Of a stretch of DNA of 42,729 bases, positions 32,563 to 42,214 are shown one piece after another. How positions within the stretch are numbered: the stretch's first letter is position 1; the number at the start of each line of letters is the position of its first letter. Origin of the DNA: Betaproteobacteria bacterium (lineage in GTDB: Bacteria > Pseudomonadota > Gammaproteobacteria > Burkholderiales > SG8-41); the NCBI GenBank assembly GCA_028291945.1, contig JAQGNH010000158.1, positions 1 through 42,729 on the forward strand, read 5' to 3'. The position numbers were made by a program, and so were the translations under genes. The notes below the pieces were generated by a model, which did not search any database, was not told where the DNA came from, and worked only from the letters and a program-made list of their open reading frames with translations.

Positions 32563-34743
32563 TCAAACTGCTACCAGGCACTCGGCGTTATAGCGCTCCA
32601 GGGCGGCTTCGAGTTGAGGCATCAAACCGCTGCCGCGCTCAGTTCCGAGCGCGCTGTACTCCGGCCGGGGGGCGGTAAAGCCCAGCGAGGAAGCGGGGAC
32701 AGGCAACACGAGCTCAGCGTTATAGCCCCTCATGCTTGCAGCATAACGGGCGAAATCAGCCCATGTCGTCGCGCCCTGGTTGGCAAGATGCCACAGGCCA
32801 CTTGCGCCATCGATCACGAGATCGAGACTCGCGTTGACGAGATCTGGCACATAGGTAGGCGATACCGTCATGTCAGAGGCCGCACGCACTATCGACTGCT
32901 TCGCGAGTTGCCGGAGTGTTGCAGTAAGGAAGTTGTACTCGTCCCACGGTCCGAAAAAGGCGCTGGTACGCACCACGAGCGCGCCAGGATGTGCGGCGAG
33001 CACATCTTTCTCCGCCTGTGCTTTGCTGCAGCCGTAAACACCCAGGGGCGCAATCCCGTCACTTTCACAATACGGAGAACGCGCTTTGCCATCAAATACT
33101 AGATCACTTGAAAATGTCACCAGCGGAAGGCCTTCGCTTGCGCATGCTCCGGCGAGGAGTGTAGGGCCCAGCGCATTATCGCGGACGCAGGCTTCCCGAT
33201 CGCGCTCTGCATCATCCACGCGGCAATAGCCGGCGGCGTTGATGACCGCCCATGGCTTGAATAACTTTAACGCGCTGTCGACGGATTCGGCATCGGCGAT
33301 ATCGAGCGTGCCGCGATCAACCAGACGATAGGCGAGCCCGCGCTGTTCGCATAATCTGGCAAAAGCGCGCCCGAGCGTGCCGCGTGCGCCAGTAATGAGG
33401 AGCTCACGCGCGCGGCGGATCCGGGGTGTACAGACGCCACTCGACTCCTCCGGTACGCAATCGACAGCAGAATACAGAACTCGCTCTGCGCGATGCCACC
33501 ACCCCGGTGAGTCAAGGGCAGGGTGATCGGGCTGGCGACCTTCGCCAAGTGTGCGTATCAGTCCGGACAACGCTGTGGGGCGAGGCACAGGACCGCGCAG
33601 ATCAAAAGCGCCTGGCTCGTAATGTCCACGGTCGTCGGTCACTAGGCTGTCCCAGTCGAAAGCGCCAAGCAGGCTCCATGCGGTAACAGCTCGGATATCG
33701 GCGCCTTCGCTGCGGAGTGTGCTCGCAGAGTTCCAAATTTCGAGGAACCATCGCATTTGCTCATCCCGCGTGCAGCCGATGTGTGCTTCCGTGACGGCAA
33801 GCGGACGTTTATATCGCTCCCACACTTCGCGGAGCACGGCATAAGGCGAAACGAGTGAGGCCGCGCCGACCCGCACCGCTTCGACGTCAGCGTAACGCTC
33901 TTTTTCGTTGCCCCCGTGGGAGCACACGGGGTAGCGTTCGAGACGCTCATCGAGGAAACGGTTACTCGTAATGTAATGATTGATACCGAGTATGTCAGGC
34001 GCGCACGGTGCTTCGAGGAAATGATCAAGTTGCTCGTCGCGTATCCCAGCTTTGCGGATCCACCGGTAGAGCTCGTGTTCGCTATCGACCATTCCTGCGA
34101 GCAAATCAAGGCCTAGCCAGCGCCGACAGTTCTCGAATCGCGCCTGATATGCGAGCTTCGGTGTGCTGTAGATGTGACCAACATCCTCCGTCTGCACCAG
34201 TTTGGCATGAGGATTCACCCTGCGCACCTCGCGCATCGCAGTTGTGATGGCGCGGCATTCATTCAGCAGTATCTGCAGAAAGGTTGTGCGATCTCGCGCA
34301 TTCGGATACCAGAGACCGTACAAGCCACTGAAGCGAGCCGTCGTGAGCGGCTCGTTGACGGGTGTATACGCATCCACCCATGGATACCTGTCCGCAAAAG
34401 CCCGGGCAAACACCGCAAGCTTTTCGGCAAATTGGCTGTCGATCAGGCTCGTGTAGCGCGGACCGCTTCCGTGATGAACGAATCCAACGATCGGCCGTAT
34501 GCCGAGTGTACGTAGGCGCCGCAGCGCGATGTCTGTCCAGCTCCAGTCGATCGCGTCCGGTCGTTGCGGTGCGAGCCGTTCCCATAAGGCGGGAAAGCGC
34601 AGCGTCTTGATGCCAATTTCAGCAAACCGATCTAAATCGTGAAGGCGCTTCGTGTGGCCACTGCGCTCGAGCTGATCAAAGTAACGGTCACCAACCCGAT
34701 TGACCGTGCACTCCACTCCGCCCCAGACTTCAAGGCTCGTCAT
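32563..34743 (-). CDS. Fusion: GH1-like glycosidase domain plus RmlD-like NAD(P) reductase domain
   Basis: The protein has 726 residues from ATG 34743; the ten earlier codons overlap the upstream gene. Residues 1-405 are a GH clan A barrel related to GH1: TPVNEPLTTARFSGLYG puts the acid/base Glu at 131, and LAVTEAHIGC the nucleophile Glu at 319. After a linker (405-445), residues 447-726 match dTDP-4-dehydrorhamnose reductase (RmlD): LLITGARGTLGRAF at 448-461, VINAAGYCRVDDAE, TFSSDLVFDG and YGCSK with Tyr570 and Lys574. There is no signal peptide. It lies between a glycosyltransferase (4-base gap) and glf (22 bases), so it probably serves glycan or sugar-nucleotide synthesis and not digestion. 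I recall similar fusions in other bacteria; the reaction is unproven. Confidence 0.87.
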   Translation of the reverse strand: MTSLEVWGGVECTVNRVGDRYFDQLERSGHTKRLHDLDRFAEIGIKTLRFPALWERLAPQRPDAIDWSWTDIALRRLRTLGIRPIVGFVHHGSGPRYTSLIDSQFAEKLAVFARAFADRYPWVDAYTPVNEPLTTARFSGLYGLWYPNARDRTTFLQILLNECRAITTAMREVRRVNPHAKLVQTEDVGHIYSTPKLAYQARFENCRRWLGLDLLAGMVDSEHELYRWIRKAGIRDEQLDHFLEAPCAPDILGINHYITSNRFLDERLERYPVCSHGGNEKERYADVEAVRVGAASLVSPYAVLREVWERYKRPLAVTEAHIGCTRDEQMRWFLEIWNSASTLRSEGADIRAVTAWSLLGAFDWDSLVTDDRGHYEPGAFDLRGPVPRPTALSGLIRTLGEGRQPDHPALDSPGWWHRAERVLYSAVDCVPEESSGVCTPRIRRARELLITGARGTLGRAFARLCEQRGLAYRLVDRGTLDIADAESVDSALKLFKPWAVINAAGYCRVDDAERDREACVRDNALGPTLLAGACASEGLPLVTFSSDLVFDGKARSPYCESDGIAPLGVYGCSKAQAEKDVLAAHPGALVVRTSAFFGPWDEYNFLTATLRQLAKQSIVRAASDMTVSPTYVPDLVNASLDLVIDGASGLWHLANQGATTWADFARYAASMRGYNAELVLPVPASSLGFTAPRPEYSALGTERGSGLMPQLEAALERYNAECLVAV

Positions 34744-34747
34744 GCAT

Positions 34748-35977
34748 TTAACCCGAAGGAGCCGCGGGAGCACCGCCGAGCGCTAATCCTGGTGCGGATG
34801 TCGTCGCATTAGTTACGACGCGAGTGCGTAGTTTGGGTCTCGGCCGGGCGTATTGATGTTCAATCGCAGCGTCGACCAATTTCCACATCCCGCGAAACGT
34901 TTCATCCCACGACATGCGCGCCAGAACATCATCCACGCGAGCAAGCCATTCCGCGTGGGCCGACGAGTCCTGCCTGAGCATGGCTTCGATCGCTGAAACG
35001 CAATGGTCGGGCTCGTCGGCAATCGCGACAAGGCCTGCATCCCCGTACACACCTGCAACGTCCCTGATCGAAGTAGATACCACACGCCGCCCGGCCGCCA
35101 GATACTCAGGCGTCTTCGTGGGACTGATGAAGCGCGTTGCATCATTGCGCGCGAAGGGAAGAATTGCAGCGTCCCAGCCTGCGAGATAGCTCGGGAGCTC
35201 CTCGTAAGACTTGGCACCTAGATAATGAATGTTGGAGGCGCGCGGCAGCGAAGTCGGGTCTATCTTGACGACAGGCCCGATCATTACGAGTTGCCAGTCG
35301 GGGCGGCGCTGCGCAATACCCCTGATCAGGTCAATGTCGAAACGCTCGTCGATCACACCCGTAAAACCGATTCGTGGCAGTGAAATCACGGCCTGATCGT
35401 GCGGATCCGCTTGTTCAGTGCGCGCTTTCCGGAAGTGGGGCACATCGACGCTGCTTGGGAATGGATGAATGTTCTTGTGCTTGTTGCGCTTGTATTCGTA
35501 TAGACTGGGCCCGCCGGTAAAGACGACATCCGCGAGGCGAAATAGCTCATCTTCCAGCATGCACAGCTCTGGGGGGGCGCACTTGAAATTCGATAATTCG
35601 TCCATGCAATCGTAGACCACCGTCAAAGGCTTCAGGTGGCGACTGAATCGAAGTGCCATGGGCGTGTAATACCAGAGAATATAGGGGCCCGCGATGCGCT
35701 TTTCGATGAGATCGTCAGTGAGCCGCTTCAGATGTGTGTCCACATCGCTTGCGCTGAGACCGCGAGGGAGATACGGCACGACAACATATAGCTGCTCGTC
35801 GCGCTTGCTTACTTGCAGACTTGGGCGTATTCCGTCTTCGAAATGCGGTTCCTCCATAAAATACACGCGCCGGTATCGCGCGCACCGTGTCAACAGGTGT
35901 TGCGGTCTCTGGAATACGAAATCCCAGCGGAGGTGTGAGAGGACAAGGAGATCTGTAGAGTGTCTTGGTTTAGTCAT
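34748..35977 (-). CDS. Glycosyltransferase (GT-B type)
   Basis: This 409-residue protein starts MTKPRHSTDLLVLSHLRWDF followed by QRPQHLLTRCARY at about 24-36, the typical opening of a GT-B group of spore/exopolysaccharide-type transferases. The C-terminal half has IGFTGVIDERFD, then the donor-binding region ISPTKTPEYLAAGRRVVST with the conserved Pro-Glu-Tyr. It should transfer a sugar from a nucleotide donor at the cytoplasmic membrane face. The start at 35977 is preferred because the upstream 13 codons are unlike the family. It heads the leftward operon with the fusion protein and glf, and lies 112 bases from the divergent GH2 gene. Donor and acceptor are unknown; galactofuranose is possible. 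Confidence 0.85.
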   Translation of the reverse strand: MTKPRHSTDLLVLSHLRWDFVFQRPQHLLTRCARYRRVYFMEEPHFEDGIRPSLQVSKRDEQLYVVVPYLPRGLSASDVDTHLKRLTDDLIEKRIAGPYILWYYTPMALRFSRHLKPLTVVYDCMDELSNFKCAPPELCMLEDELFRLADVVFTGGPSLYEYKRNKHKNIHPFPSSVDVPHFRKARTEQADPHDQAVISLPRIGFTGVIDERFDIDLIRGIAQRRPDWQLVMIGPVVKIDPTSLPRASNIHYLGAKSYEELPSYLAGWDAAILPFARNDATRFISPTKTPEYLAAGRRVVSTSIRDVAGVYGDAGLVAIADEPDHCVSAIEAMLRQDSSAHAEWLARVDDVLARMSWDETFRGMWKLVDAAIEHQYARPRPKLRTRVVTNATTSAPGLALGGAPAAPSG

Positions 35978-36089
35978 GGTTACCGGTAAGAGCAAGCCAC
36001 ATACCCGCCTGGACACTCGAAGGCTAGAAAGCCGCCTCCCGAGGCACGCCTATTGCTCCTTCGCGAACTTCCAATAAGATATTACCGTC

Positions 36090-37886
36090 GTGTCTATCGA
36101 CGATGCCGCATATCCACGCCCGCTGCTAGTACGCCAGGATTGGCTCAGCCTCGACGGCCCTTGGCGCTTTCTGTTCGATGACGAACAGCGTTTTAAACAG
36201 CCATCGGATATTCGGGAGTGGCCCTTAACGATCAAGGTGCCTTTTCCTCCCGAATCCAAGGCAAGCGGAATTAGCGATCGAGGGTTTCATTCCGCTTATT
36301 GGTATGAGCGAGATTTTGAGGCTCGCCCTGTCCGCAATGGTCGAATCATTCTGCATTTCGGTGCCGTCGACTACGCCGCGAAGGTTTGGGTCAACGGACG
36401 GCTAGCCGTAAGGCATGAAGGCGGCCACACGCCGTTTTCGGCGGATATCACCGACGTGCTTAACGCGAACGGCCGCCAGACTGTCACCGTCGCTGTCGAG
36501 GACGACCCGCATGACCTTACCAAGCCGCGGGGAAAGCAGGATTGGCAACTGGAGCCGCACGCGATCTGGTACCCGCGCACCAGCGGCATTTGGCAGACCG
36601 TCTGGCTCGAGCGTGTAGCGGACACGTACGTTCAGAAAATTCGCTGGACGCCTCACGTCGAAGGCTTTGCGTTTACGTTCGAAGCGCGCATCGGCGGTGC
36701 ACTCTCTGACGACCTCACGCTGGAGGTCTTGTTGTGCCATGAGGGGCGCATGCTCGCGCACGACAGGTATGGCGTTGTAGGTAGCGAAGTCGATCGGCGA
36801 ATTATCCTTTCCGATCCGGGCATCGATGATTATCGAAACGAGCTGTTATGGAGCCCTGAACGGCCCACGCTCCTGGACGCGGAAATAAGACTTAGACGCG
36901 GTAACGCGGTTATCGATGAAATTCGCTCGTATACGGCGCTACGATCGGTGACGATATCTCGCGATCGCTTCATGCTGAACGGGCGTCCGTATGTTTTGCG
37001 ACTGGTGCTCGACCAGGGCTACTGGGCCGACACGCTGCTCGCGGCGCCAAATGATGATGCATTGCGTAAGGACGTGCGGCTCGCCAAAGCTATGGGCTTC
37101 AACGGCGTACGCAAGCACCAGAAGATTGAAAACCCGCGTTATCTGTATTGGGCTGACAGACTGGGCCTACTCGTGTGGGAGGAAATGCCTTCAGCATATC
37201 GCTTCACACGCACCGCAATAAAACGGACCGTGCAGGAGTGGACCGAAGCAATCGAGCGGGATTACAGTCATCCATGCGTTATCGTGTGGGTGCCTTTCAA
37301 TGAGTCATGGGGTGTGCCTGAGTTGCCGTCGGTAAATCAGCATCGCCATGCAGTCGAGGCGCTTTATCATCTAACCAAAACCCTGGACGGCACACGCCCC
37401 GTTATCGGAAACGATGGTTGGGAGAGCACGGCGACGGATATCATAGGAATCCACGATTATGACGCTAACGCGGAACATATTGCGCAGCGCTATGGCACTG
37501 AAATAGACCCTGCACATCTGTTCGATCGACGGCGCCCGGGCGGACGAATTCTGACTCTGGACGGGTATCCCCATCGTGGCCAGCCGATCATGCTGACGGA
37601 GTTTGGCGGAATCGCATATGTCAAAGGAAGAGCCCTGAGCCGCGGCGCCAAAGCATGGGGCTATTCGAAGGCGACCACCGATCGGCAATTTTTACGACTA
37701 TTCAGTGAGCTGATGCACGCCGTCGTCAGCTCGCCGCTGTTCAGCGGTTTCTGCTACACGCAATTCACGGATACATTCCAGGAAATGAACGGACTCCTCA
37801 CTGCGGATCGCACGCCCAAGATCCCTCTCAAGGACATTGCTAAAGCAGTAAAGCAGTCTCGCACGTACATTCAGGGCGGCGTTTAA
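36090..37886 (+). CDS. Glycoside hydrolase family 2 protein (beta-galactosidase/glucuronidase type)
   Basis: The protein has 598 residues. Domains run in GH2 order: a jelly-roll sugar-binding part (about 1-175, with YWYERDFEA and VWVNGRLAVRHEGGHTPF), an immunoglobulin-like part, then a TIM barrel. The acid/base Glu405 is in WVPFNESWGVP and the nucleophile Glu504 in IMLTEFGGIAY. There is no signal peptide, so hydrolysis is intracellular. The start codon is GTG with a weak ribosome site. It is one base from galT and probably co-transcribed with galT and galK, which supports release of galactose from an imported beta-galactoside; beta-glucuronidase or other specificity cannot be excluded. Confidence 0.9.
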   Translation: MSIDDAAYPRPLLVRQDWLSLDGPWRFLFDDEQRFKQPSDIREWPLTIKVPFPPESKASGISDRGFHSAYWYERDFEARPVRNGRIILHFGAVDYAAKVWVNGRLAVRHEGGHTPFSADITDVLNANGRQTVTVAVEDDPHDLTKPRGKQDWQLEPHAIWYPRTSGIWQTVWLERVADTYVQKIRWTPHVEGFAFTFEARIGGALSDDLTLEVLLCHEGRMLAHDRYGVVGSEVDRRIILSDPGIDDYRNELLWSPERPTLLDAEIRLRRGNAVIDEIRSYTALRSVTISRDRFMLNGRPYVLRLVLDQGYWADTLLAAPNDDALRKDVRLAKAMGFNGVRKHQKIENPRYLYWADRLGLLVWEEMPSAYRFTRTAIKRTVQEWTEAIERDYSHPCVIVWVPFNESWGVPELPSVNQHRHAVEALYHLTKTLDGTRPVIGNDGWESTATDIIGIHDYDANAEHIAQRYGTEIDPAHLFDRRRPGGRILTLDGYPHRGQPIMLTEFGGIAYVKGRALSRGAKAWGYSKATTDRQFLRLFSELMHAVVSSPLFSGFCYTQFTDTFQEMNGLLTADRTPKIPLKDIAKAVKQSRTYIQGGV

Positions 37887-37887
37887 A

Positions 37888-38973
37888 ATGTACCAACGTG
37901 AATTGCGCAAGCCGGACGGACGGCAGTTGACGCTTTACAGCCGCCGACCCCTTCCTGCGGACATTACAGCGCCGAGTCCTTTCTCGGAGCCGTTGCAGGG
38001 CAAGCCACATATGCGGTGGCACCCCTTGCGAAACGAATGGGTAACGTACGCGGCTTACCGTCAGGACCGCACCTTCCTGCCGCCACCCGAATACAACCCG
38101 TTTGCAGTGACCGTCAGTGCCGACAATCTCACTGAAGTACCAAGAGGCGATTGGGATATCGCGGTCTTCGACAATCGCTTCCCGGCTCTCGACTTGAATG
38201 CTCGTGAAGCACCCGTTTTGCCGGTTCCCACCCGGCCTGCCGTTGGAAAATGCGAAGTTGTCGTTTTCACGCAGGACCCAAATTCGAGGCTTGGCGCGCT
38301 CCCGCTCGACCATCTGCAGCTTCTGATCGACGTGTGGGCGGCTAGAACAGACGCGCTGGGGTGTATACCTGAAATCAATTACGTGTTGCCTTTTGAAAAC
38401 CGTGGCGCGGAGGTGGGCGTCACGCTTCATCACCCGCACGGGCAGATCTATGCTTACCCTGTCGTGCCACCGGTCGCAGAGCGGATGCAGCAGGCAGCCG
38501 CAGCGCACTATGCTAGCCAAGGCCGAGGCCCGCTCGATGTTCTGATACAGACGGAAATCCGGGAACGCGTACGCCTACTGTACCTCGGAGAGACGGCGAT
38601 CGCGTTCGTACCGGTGTGCGCGCGTTATCCGTATGAGGTCTGGATTGCGCCTATCGAACCGGTGCAGACGTTTGCGCAGTTATCCAACGCACAGCGCCGC
38701 GATCTGTCTCGAGCTTTGAAGACTGTGCTGCTGAAGTATGACGCGTTATGGAACCGGCCTTTTCCTTACTTGATGGCGTGGTATCAGGCTCCCACAGATG
38801 GGAAAGCGCACCCTGAATCGCACCTGCATGCTGAGTTTTATCCGCCTTACCGGACGCCCACGAAACTCAAGTACCTTGCGGGGACCGAAATCGCGGCTGG
38901 CCTGTTTGCTATGGATGTGCTTCCTGAAGATAAAGCTCGCGAGCTGCAAGCGATCGAAGTGACAGTCGAGTGA
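37888..38973 (+). CDS. galT: Galactose-1-phosphate uridylyltransferase
   Basis: This 361-residue enzyme of the Leloir pathway swaps UMP between UDP-glucose and galactose-1-phosphate through a uridylyl-His intermediate. The nucleophile motif is HHPHGQIYAYP, with His184 of HPH expected to carry the UMP and Gln186 following. Other signs are GKPHMRWHPLRNEWV near the start, FDNRFPAL, HLHAEFYPP and a C-terminal ELQA. It is cytoplasmic, slightly longer than E. coli GalT (348) and otherwise normal. It begins one base after the GH2 stop and overlaps galK by four bases. Confidence 0.95.
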   Translation: MYQRELRKPDGRQLTLYSRRPLPADITAPSPFSEPLQGKPHMRWHPLRNEWVTYAAYRQDRTFLPPPEYNPFAVTVSADNLTEVPRGDWDIAVFDNRFPALDLNAREAPVLPVPTRPAVGKCEVVVFTQDPNSRLGALPLDHLQLLIDVWAARTDALGCIPEINYVLPFENRGAEVGVTLHHPHGQIYAYPVVPPVAERMQQAAAAHYASQGRGPLDVLIQTEIRERVRLLYLGETAIAFVPVCARYPYEVWIAPIEPVQTFAQLSNAQRRDLSRALKTVLLKYDALWNRPFPYLMAWYQAPTDGKAHPESHLHAEFYPPYRTPTKLKYLAGTEIAAGLFAMDVLPEDKARELQAIEVTVE

Positions 38974-40040
38974 ACGACTTTGCAAACATATTTGGGGGAG
39001 AACCGGACGTAACTGCAGCAGCGCGCGGCCGGGTCAATCTGCTGGGGGAGCACACCGACTATAACGAGGGATACGTCTTACCCACTGCAATACCGCAACA
39101 AACGGAAGTGGCCCTTCGTGTCAGCAAGAACAAGTTGTTCGAAATCTATTCGGCTAACCTCGAGCAGATAACGCGTTTCACACTCGAAGAACCGCCGCAG
39201 GCCCATTTCGCACAATACATATATGGGTGCATCAAAGAGGCAGCGCACTATGGCGCCCGCATTCCGCCTTTGCAGATTCATATTCGTTCAGAGGTGCCGA
39301 TCGAAGTTGGCTTGTCCTCGAGCGCCGCTCTAGAAGTGGCGACATTGCGAGCGTTACGGCAGTTGCTTCACCTCGACATCGACGACGTAGAGTTGGCCAA
39401 GGTCGCTCAGAGAGCCGAAATCGAATACGCGGGAGTCAATTGCGGAATACTAGACCAGATGGCCTCCAGTCTGCTCGAGATCGGATCGATGCTTTTCCTG
39501 GACACGCGGACTCTAAACCGTGAACTATTGCCGTTGCCATCACGAAGCGAAATCCTGGTCATCGACTCTGGCGTGCCAAGGTCATTAGCGAGCAGCAAAT
39601 ACAACGAACGCAGGGCCGAGTGTGAAGAGGCCGCGCGCCGACTTGGCATTCGGGCGTTGCGGGATGTCACCGATCTGCGTGCTTTGGAAAGTCTGCCCCA
39701 GCCATTGCGACGTCGAGCCCACCACATAGTGTGTGAAAATGCTCGCGTACTGCATGCCATTCAAAGCACATCTGCAGCAGAGTTCGGACAGCTGATGAAT
39801 GCATCGCATGAGAGCTTGCGTGATGATTATGAAGTTTCAATCACTGCGCTTGATCGGCTTGTCGCATTGTTACAGACGGAACCATCCGTTTACGGAGCAA
39901 AGCTCACCGGCGCCGGCTTTGGTGGAGCTTGTGTTGCTCTGTGCCGCGCCGGCGAAGCGACCGGTGTCGCAAGCAATGTGCTAACCAAATACAAGAAGGG
40001 TGGACACGAAGGCCTGCTGCTCGTCCCCACCGCGGTCTGA
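38970..40040 (+). CDS. galK: Galactokinase
   Basis: This 356-residue GHMP kinase phosphorylates galactose at C1 with ATP. The galactokinase signature GRVNLLGEHTDYNEG lies at 20-34, the ATP-binding GLSSSAALE at 114-122, the catalytic Asp162 in CGILDQMAS, and GAKLTGAGFGGACVAL near the C-terminus. The start is GTG overlapping the galT stop (GTGA). Product and galT substrate are the same, so the GH2-galT-galK operon is a compact galactose-salvage unit; galE and galM are not in the window. Confidence 0.95.
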   Translation: MNDFANIFGGEPDVTAAARGRVNLLGEHTDYNEGYVLPTAIPQQTEVALRVSKNKLFEIYSANLEQITRFTLEEPPQAHFAQYIYGCIKEAAHYGARIPPLQIHIRSEVPIEVGLSSSAALEVATLRALRQLLHLDIDDVELAKVAQRAEIEYAGVNCGILDQMASSLLEIGSMLFLDTRTLNRELLPLPSRSEILVIDSGVPRSLASSKYNERRAECEEAARRLGIRALRDVTDLRALESLPQPLRRRAHHIVCENARVLHAIQSTSAAEFGQLMNASHESLRDDYEVSITALDRLVALLQTEPSVYGAKLTGAGFGGACVALCRAGEATGVASNVLTKYKKGGHEGLLLVPTAV

Positions 40041-40180
40041 AGCAAAAAATCACGTTCTTCTAGCCGTACCCGTTTATCGGTAGTCGCTGACCGCCTGTCC
40101 AGGTGGCAGCACGTTTCATGACGCAGTTCACGGCGGGCGCCATCCTGGCCCCCTATCGTTCGTCCCCACAGGAGGCAACG

Positions 40181-40801
40181 ATGCTGCCGAAAGAAACGTC
40201 GTCGTCAGTGAGCGACAAGATCTCGTCCCAAGCTAGTCCCGCGCGCTACGCGCCCGACTCGCAGCTCAGAGTCGCTGCACGCGCAAAGACAAGCACTCAT
40301 GGATTCACGATGCTCGAGGTACTCATCTCGATCGTTGTCATTGCTTTCGGCCTCCTCGGCATCGCCGGTCTTCAGGCATACGCGATAAAGAACAATCACA
40401 GCGCGAGCCTTAGATCCACCGCGACCTCTCTAGCGAACGACATGATCGATCGCATGAAGGCGAACTACATCGCCGTTATGAACGGTGATTACAACAAGCC
40501 GAACAGCACAGATTACAGCACCGCGGTGGCGAGCTGCCTTACGACAGCCGGTTGTACCTCGGCGCAGCTTGCGCAGAACGATCTCAACGAGTGGGCGCAA
40601 CGCGTCGCAGCGGCGTTGCCGAACGGCCAAGGCATCGTGTGCGTCGACAGCACCCCGAACGACGGCAACACCGTAGCTGCGCCCGCGTGCGACAACACCG
40701 GTACCACCATGTATGTCGTCAAGATCTGGTGGATCGACGACCGTTCCGCCACCGGCAGCCTAGCTGCCCCCCAACGATTTTCATGGGCGTTCAATCCATG
40801 A
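40181..40801 (+). CDS. pilV: Type IV pilus minor pilin PilV
   Basis: The protein has 206 residues from ATG 40181, which has a full AGGAGG. A prepilin cleavage site is present as HG|FTMLEVLISIVVIAFGLLG, after Gly41, with Glu at +5 as needed for N-methylation and assembly. The leader of 41 residues is long for a type IVa prepilin; no better start lies nearer. PilV is a minor pilin placed in the membrane and added to the pilus initiation complex. It overlaps pilW by four bases and heads the visible pilV-pilW-pilX-pilY1 operon. No fimT/fimU-type gene precedes it; galK lies 140 bases upstream. Confidence 0.9.
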   Translation: MLPKETSSSVSDKISSQASPARYAPDSQLRVAARAKTSTHGFTMLEVLISIVVIAFGLLGIAGLQAYAIKNNHSASLRSTATSLANDMIDRMKANYIAVMNGDYNKPNSTDYSTAVASCLTTAGCTSAQLAQNDLNEWAQRVAAALPNGQGIVCVDSTPNDGNTVAAPACDNTGTTMYVVKIWWIDDRSATGSLAAPQRFSWAFNP

Positions 40802-41577
40802 TTACAACGCGCAGATCCATGTCGCGGAAGGATCGCGGCTTCACCTTGATCGAGCTGATGGTCGCCGTAACCATTGGTCTCATGTTGACTCTCGTCGTCG
40901 CGAATCTTTTCCTGGGGAGCCGAGCGACGTTTCAGACAACGGACGAGACCTCGCGCATGCAGGAAAACATTCGTTACGCATATCAGCTGTTAACGCGTTC
41001 GATACATCATGCCGGCTACAGGAGCTCTCCGAACACCGTCGCAACAACGATATTCAATGCAGCAAATCAGGCAGTGACCGGCACAGATGGCGGCGGAACT
41101 GCGCCGGACACCTTCACCATTCGCTACCAAGGGAGTGGAACCGGCACCGGCACCGGTGCCGACGGCAGTATCGTCAATTGTGCCGGCGCCGAGGTAGACG
41201 CCGCTGCTATGACCTACAGCACCTTTACCATCGGTGCGGGGACGAATGGCGGCAATGCTCTTCTGTGTGACAACGGCGCTGCGGGCGGCGCAGTTGAAGT
41301 AGTGCCCGACGTCGAGAACATGCAGGTACTGTTCGGAGAAGACACGAACGCCGATATGGTAGCCGACCGATATGTTTCAGCGCCCAACGTGACGAACTTC
41401 GACAACGTCATCTCTGTGCGCGTGTCCCTGCTTTTCCGTACGGCAAATATCTCAGCAAGCGTGCTTAAGGATACCGGAACTTACGATCTCAGCGGCACCG
41501 TCGTTGGTCCGTTCAATGACACGCGAATACGACGCGTCGTCACGTTGAACATGAATCTGCGTAACCGCACCCCCTGA
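40798..41577 (+). CDS. pilW: Type IV pilus minor pilin PilW
   Basis: The protein has 259 residues starting at the ATG overlapping the pilV stop; a second ATG seven codons on (MSRKDRG) is possible. The prepilin motif RG|FTLIELMVAVTIGLMLTLV follows with Glu at +5. The C-terminal part is a Gly/Thr/Asn-rich minor-pilin head containing GTGTGTGA and ending LNMNLRNRTP. PilW is needed with PilV, PilX and PilY1 to start pilus assembly. Confidence 0.9.
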   Translation: MITTRRSMSRKDRGFTLIELMVAVTIGLMLTLVVANLFLGSRATFQTTDETSRMQENIRYAYQLLTRSIHHAGYRSSPNTVATTIFNAANQAVTGTDGGGTAPDTFTIRYQGSGTGTGTGADGSIVNCAGAEVDAAAMTYSTFTIGAGTNGGNALLCDNGAAGGAVEVVPDVENMQVLFGEDTNADMVADRYVSAPNVTNFDNVISVRVSLLFRTANISASVLKDTGTYDLSGTVVGPFNDTRIRRVVTLNMNLRNRTP

Positions 41578-41578
41578 C

Positions 41579-42184
41579 ATGAGGCCCGCAATGAAACACC
41601 TTCAGTTGAAACAGCGTCAACACGGTGCTGTCCTCATCGTGGCGCTTTTGTTCCTCGTGATTCTGACAATGTTGGGTGTGACGGCCATGACAGGCACGAC
41701 CATGGAGCAGCGTATGGCAGGCAACACACGCGATGTCGCGGTAGCACTGCAGTCAGCTGAAGCCGCCATGCGTGATGCCCGCCGCGACATCAACGGAATG
41801 GTCCTCAGCGGAGCCGGACGCGTTCCGGCCATCCACATATCCCAGTTTGGAGACGGAGGCGGAACGGATAACGCCACCTGCAACAGTGTAGCCAAAGGGC
41901 TGTGCCGTCCGGCCACGTATACACCCGTCACCGGAGCGATCTTGCCGCCGGCCTTGAATATCAACACGGTGGCATCGTACGCACAATACGGGCAGTACAG
42001 CGGCGCAACCGCCATCGACGGGGTTTCAAATCAGCCCCGCTACCTCGTCGAAATCTTCTGCCTTCCACAACAAGGCACATCAATCGGCGTCGCGCCATGC
42101 AAGTTCTATCGCATTACCGCGCGTGGATACGGCGCGAATCCGAACAGCCAGGTAACGCTCCAGGAAATCTTTTTGAGCTTGTAA
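41579..42184 (+). CDS. pilX: Type IV pilus assembly protein PilX
   Basis: This 201-residue protein has the PilX N-terminal form: a short basic leader, then QHGAVLIVALLFLVILTMLG and TAMTGTTMEQRMAGN, a hydrophobic helix followed by the conserved MAGN. PilX joins PilV and PilW in the minor-pilin complex. Two starts are possible: ATG 41579 or ATG 41591, the latter with GAGG at the right distance. It lies one base after pilW. Confidence 0.88.
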   Translation: MRPAMKHLQLKQRQHGAVLIVALLFLVILTMLGVTAMTGTTMEQRMAGNTRDVAVALQSAEAAMRDARRDINGMVLSGAGRVPAIHISQFGDGGGTDNATCNSVAKGLCRPATYTPVTGAILPPALNINTVASYAQYGQYSGATAIDGVSNQPRYLVEIFCLPQQGTSIGVAPCKFYRITARGYGANPNSQVTLQEIFLSL

Positions 42185-42214
42185 GCACACCAGCCCAGTA
42201 ATGGGGAGACCCTT

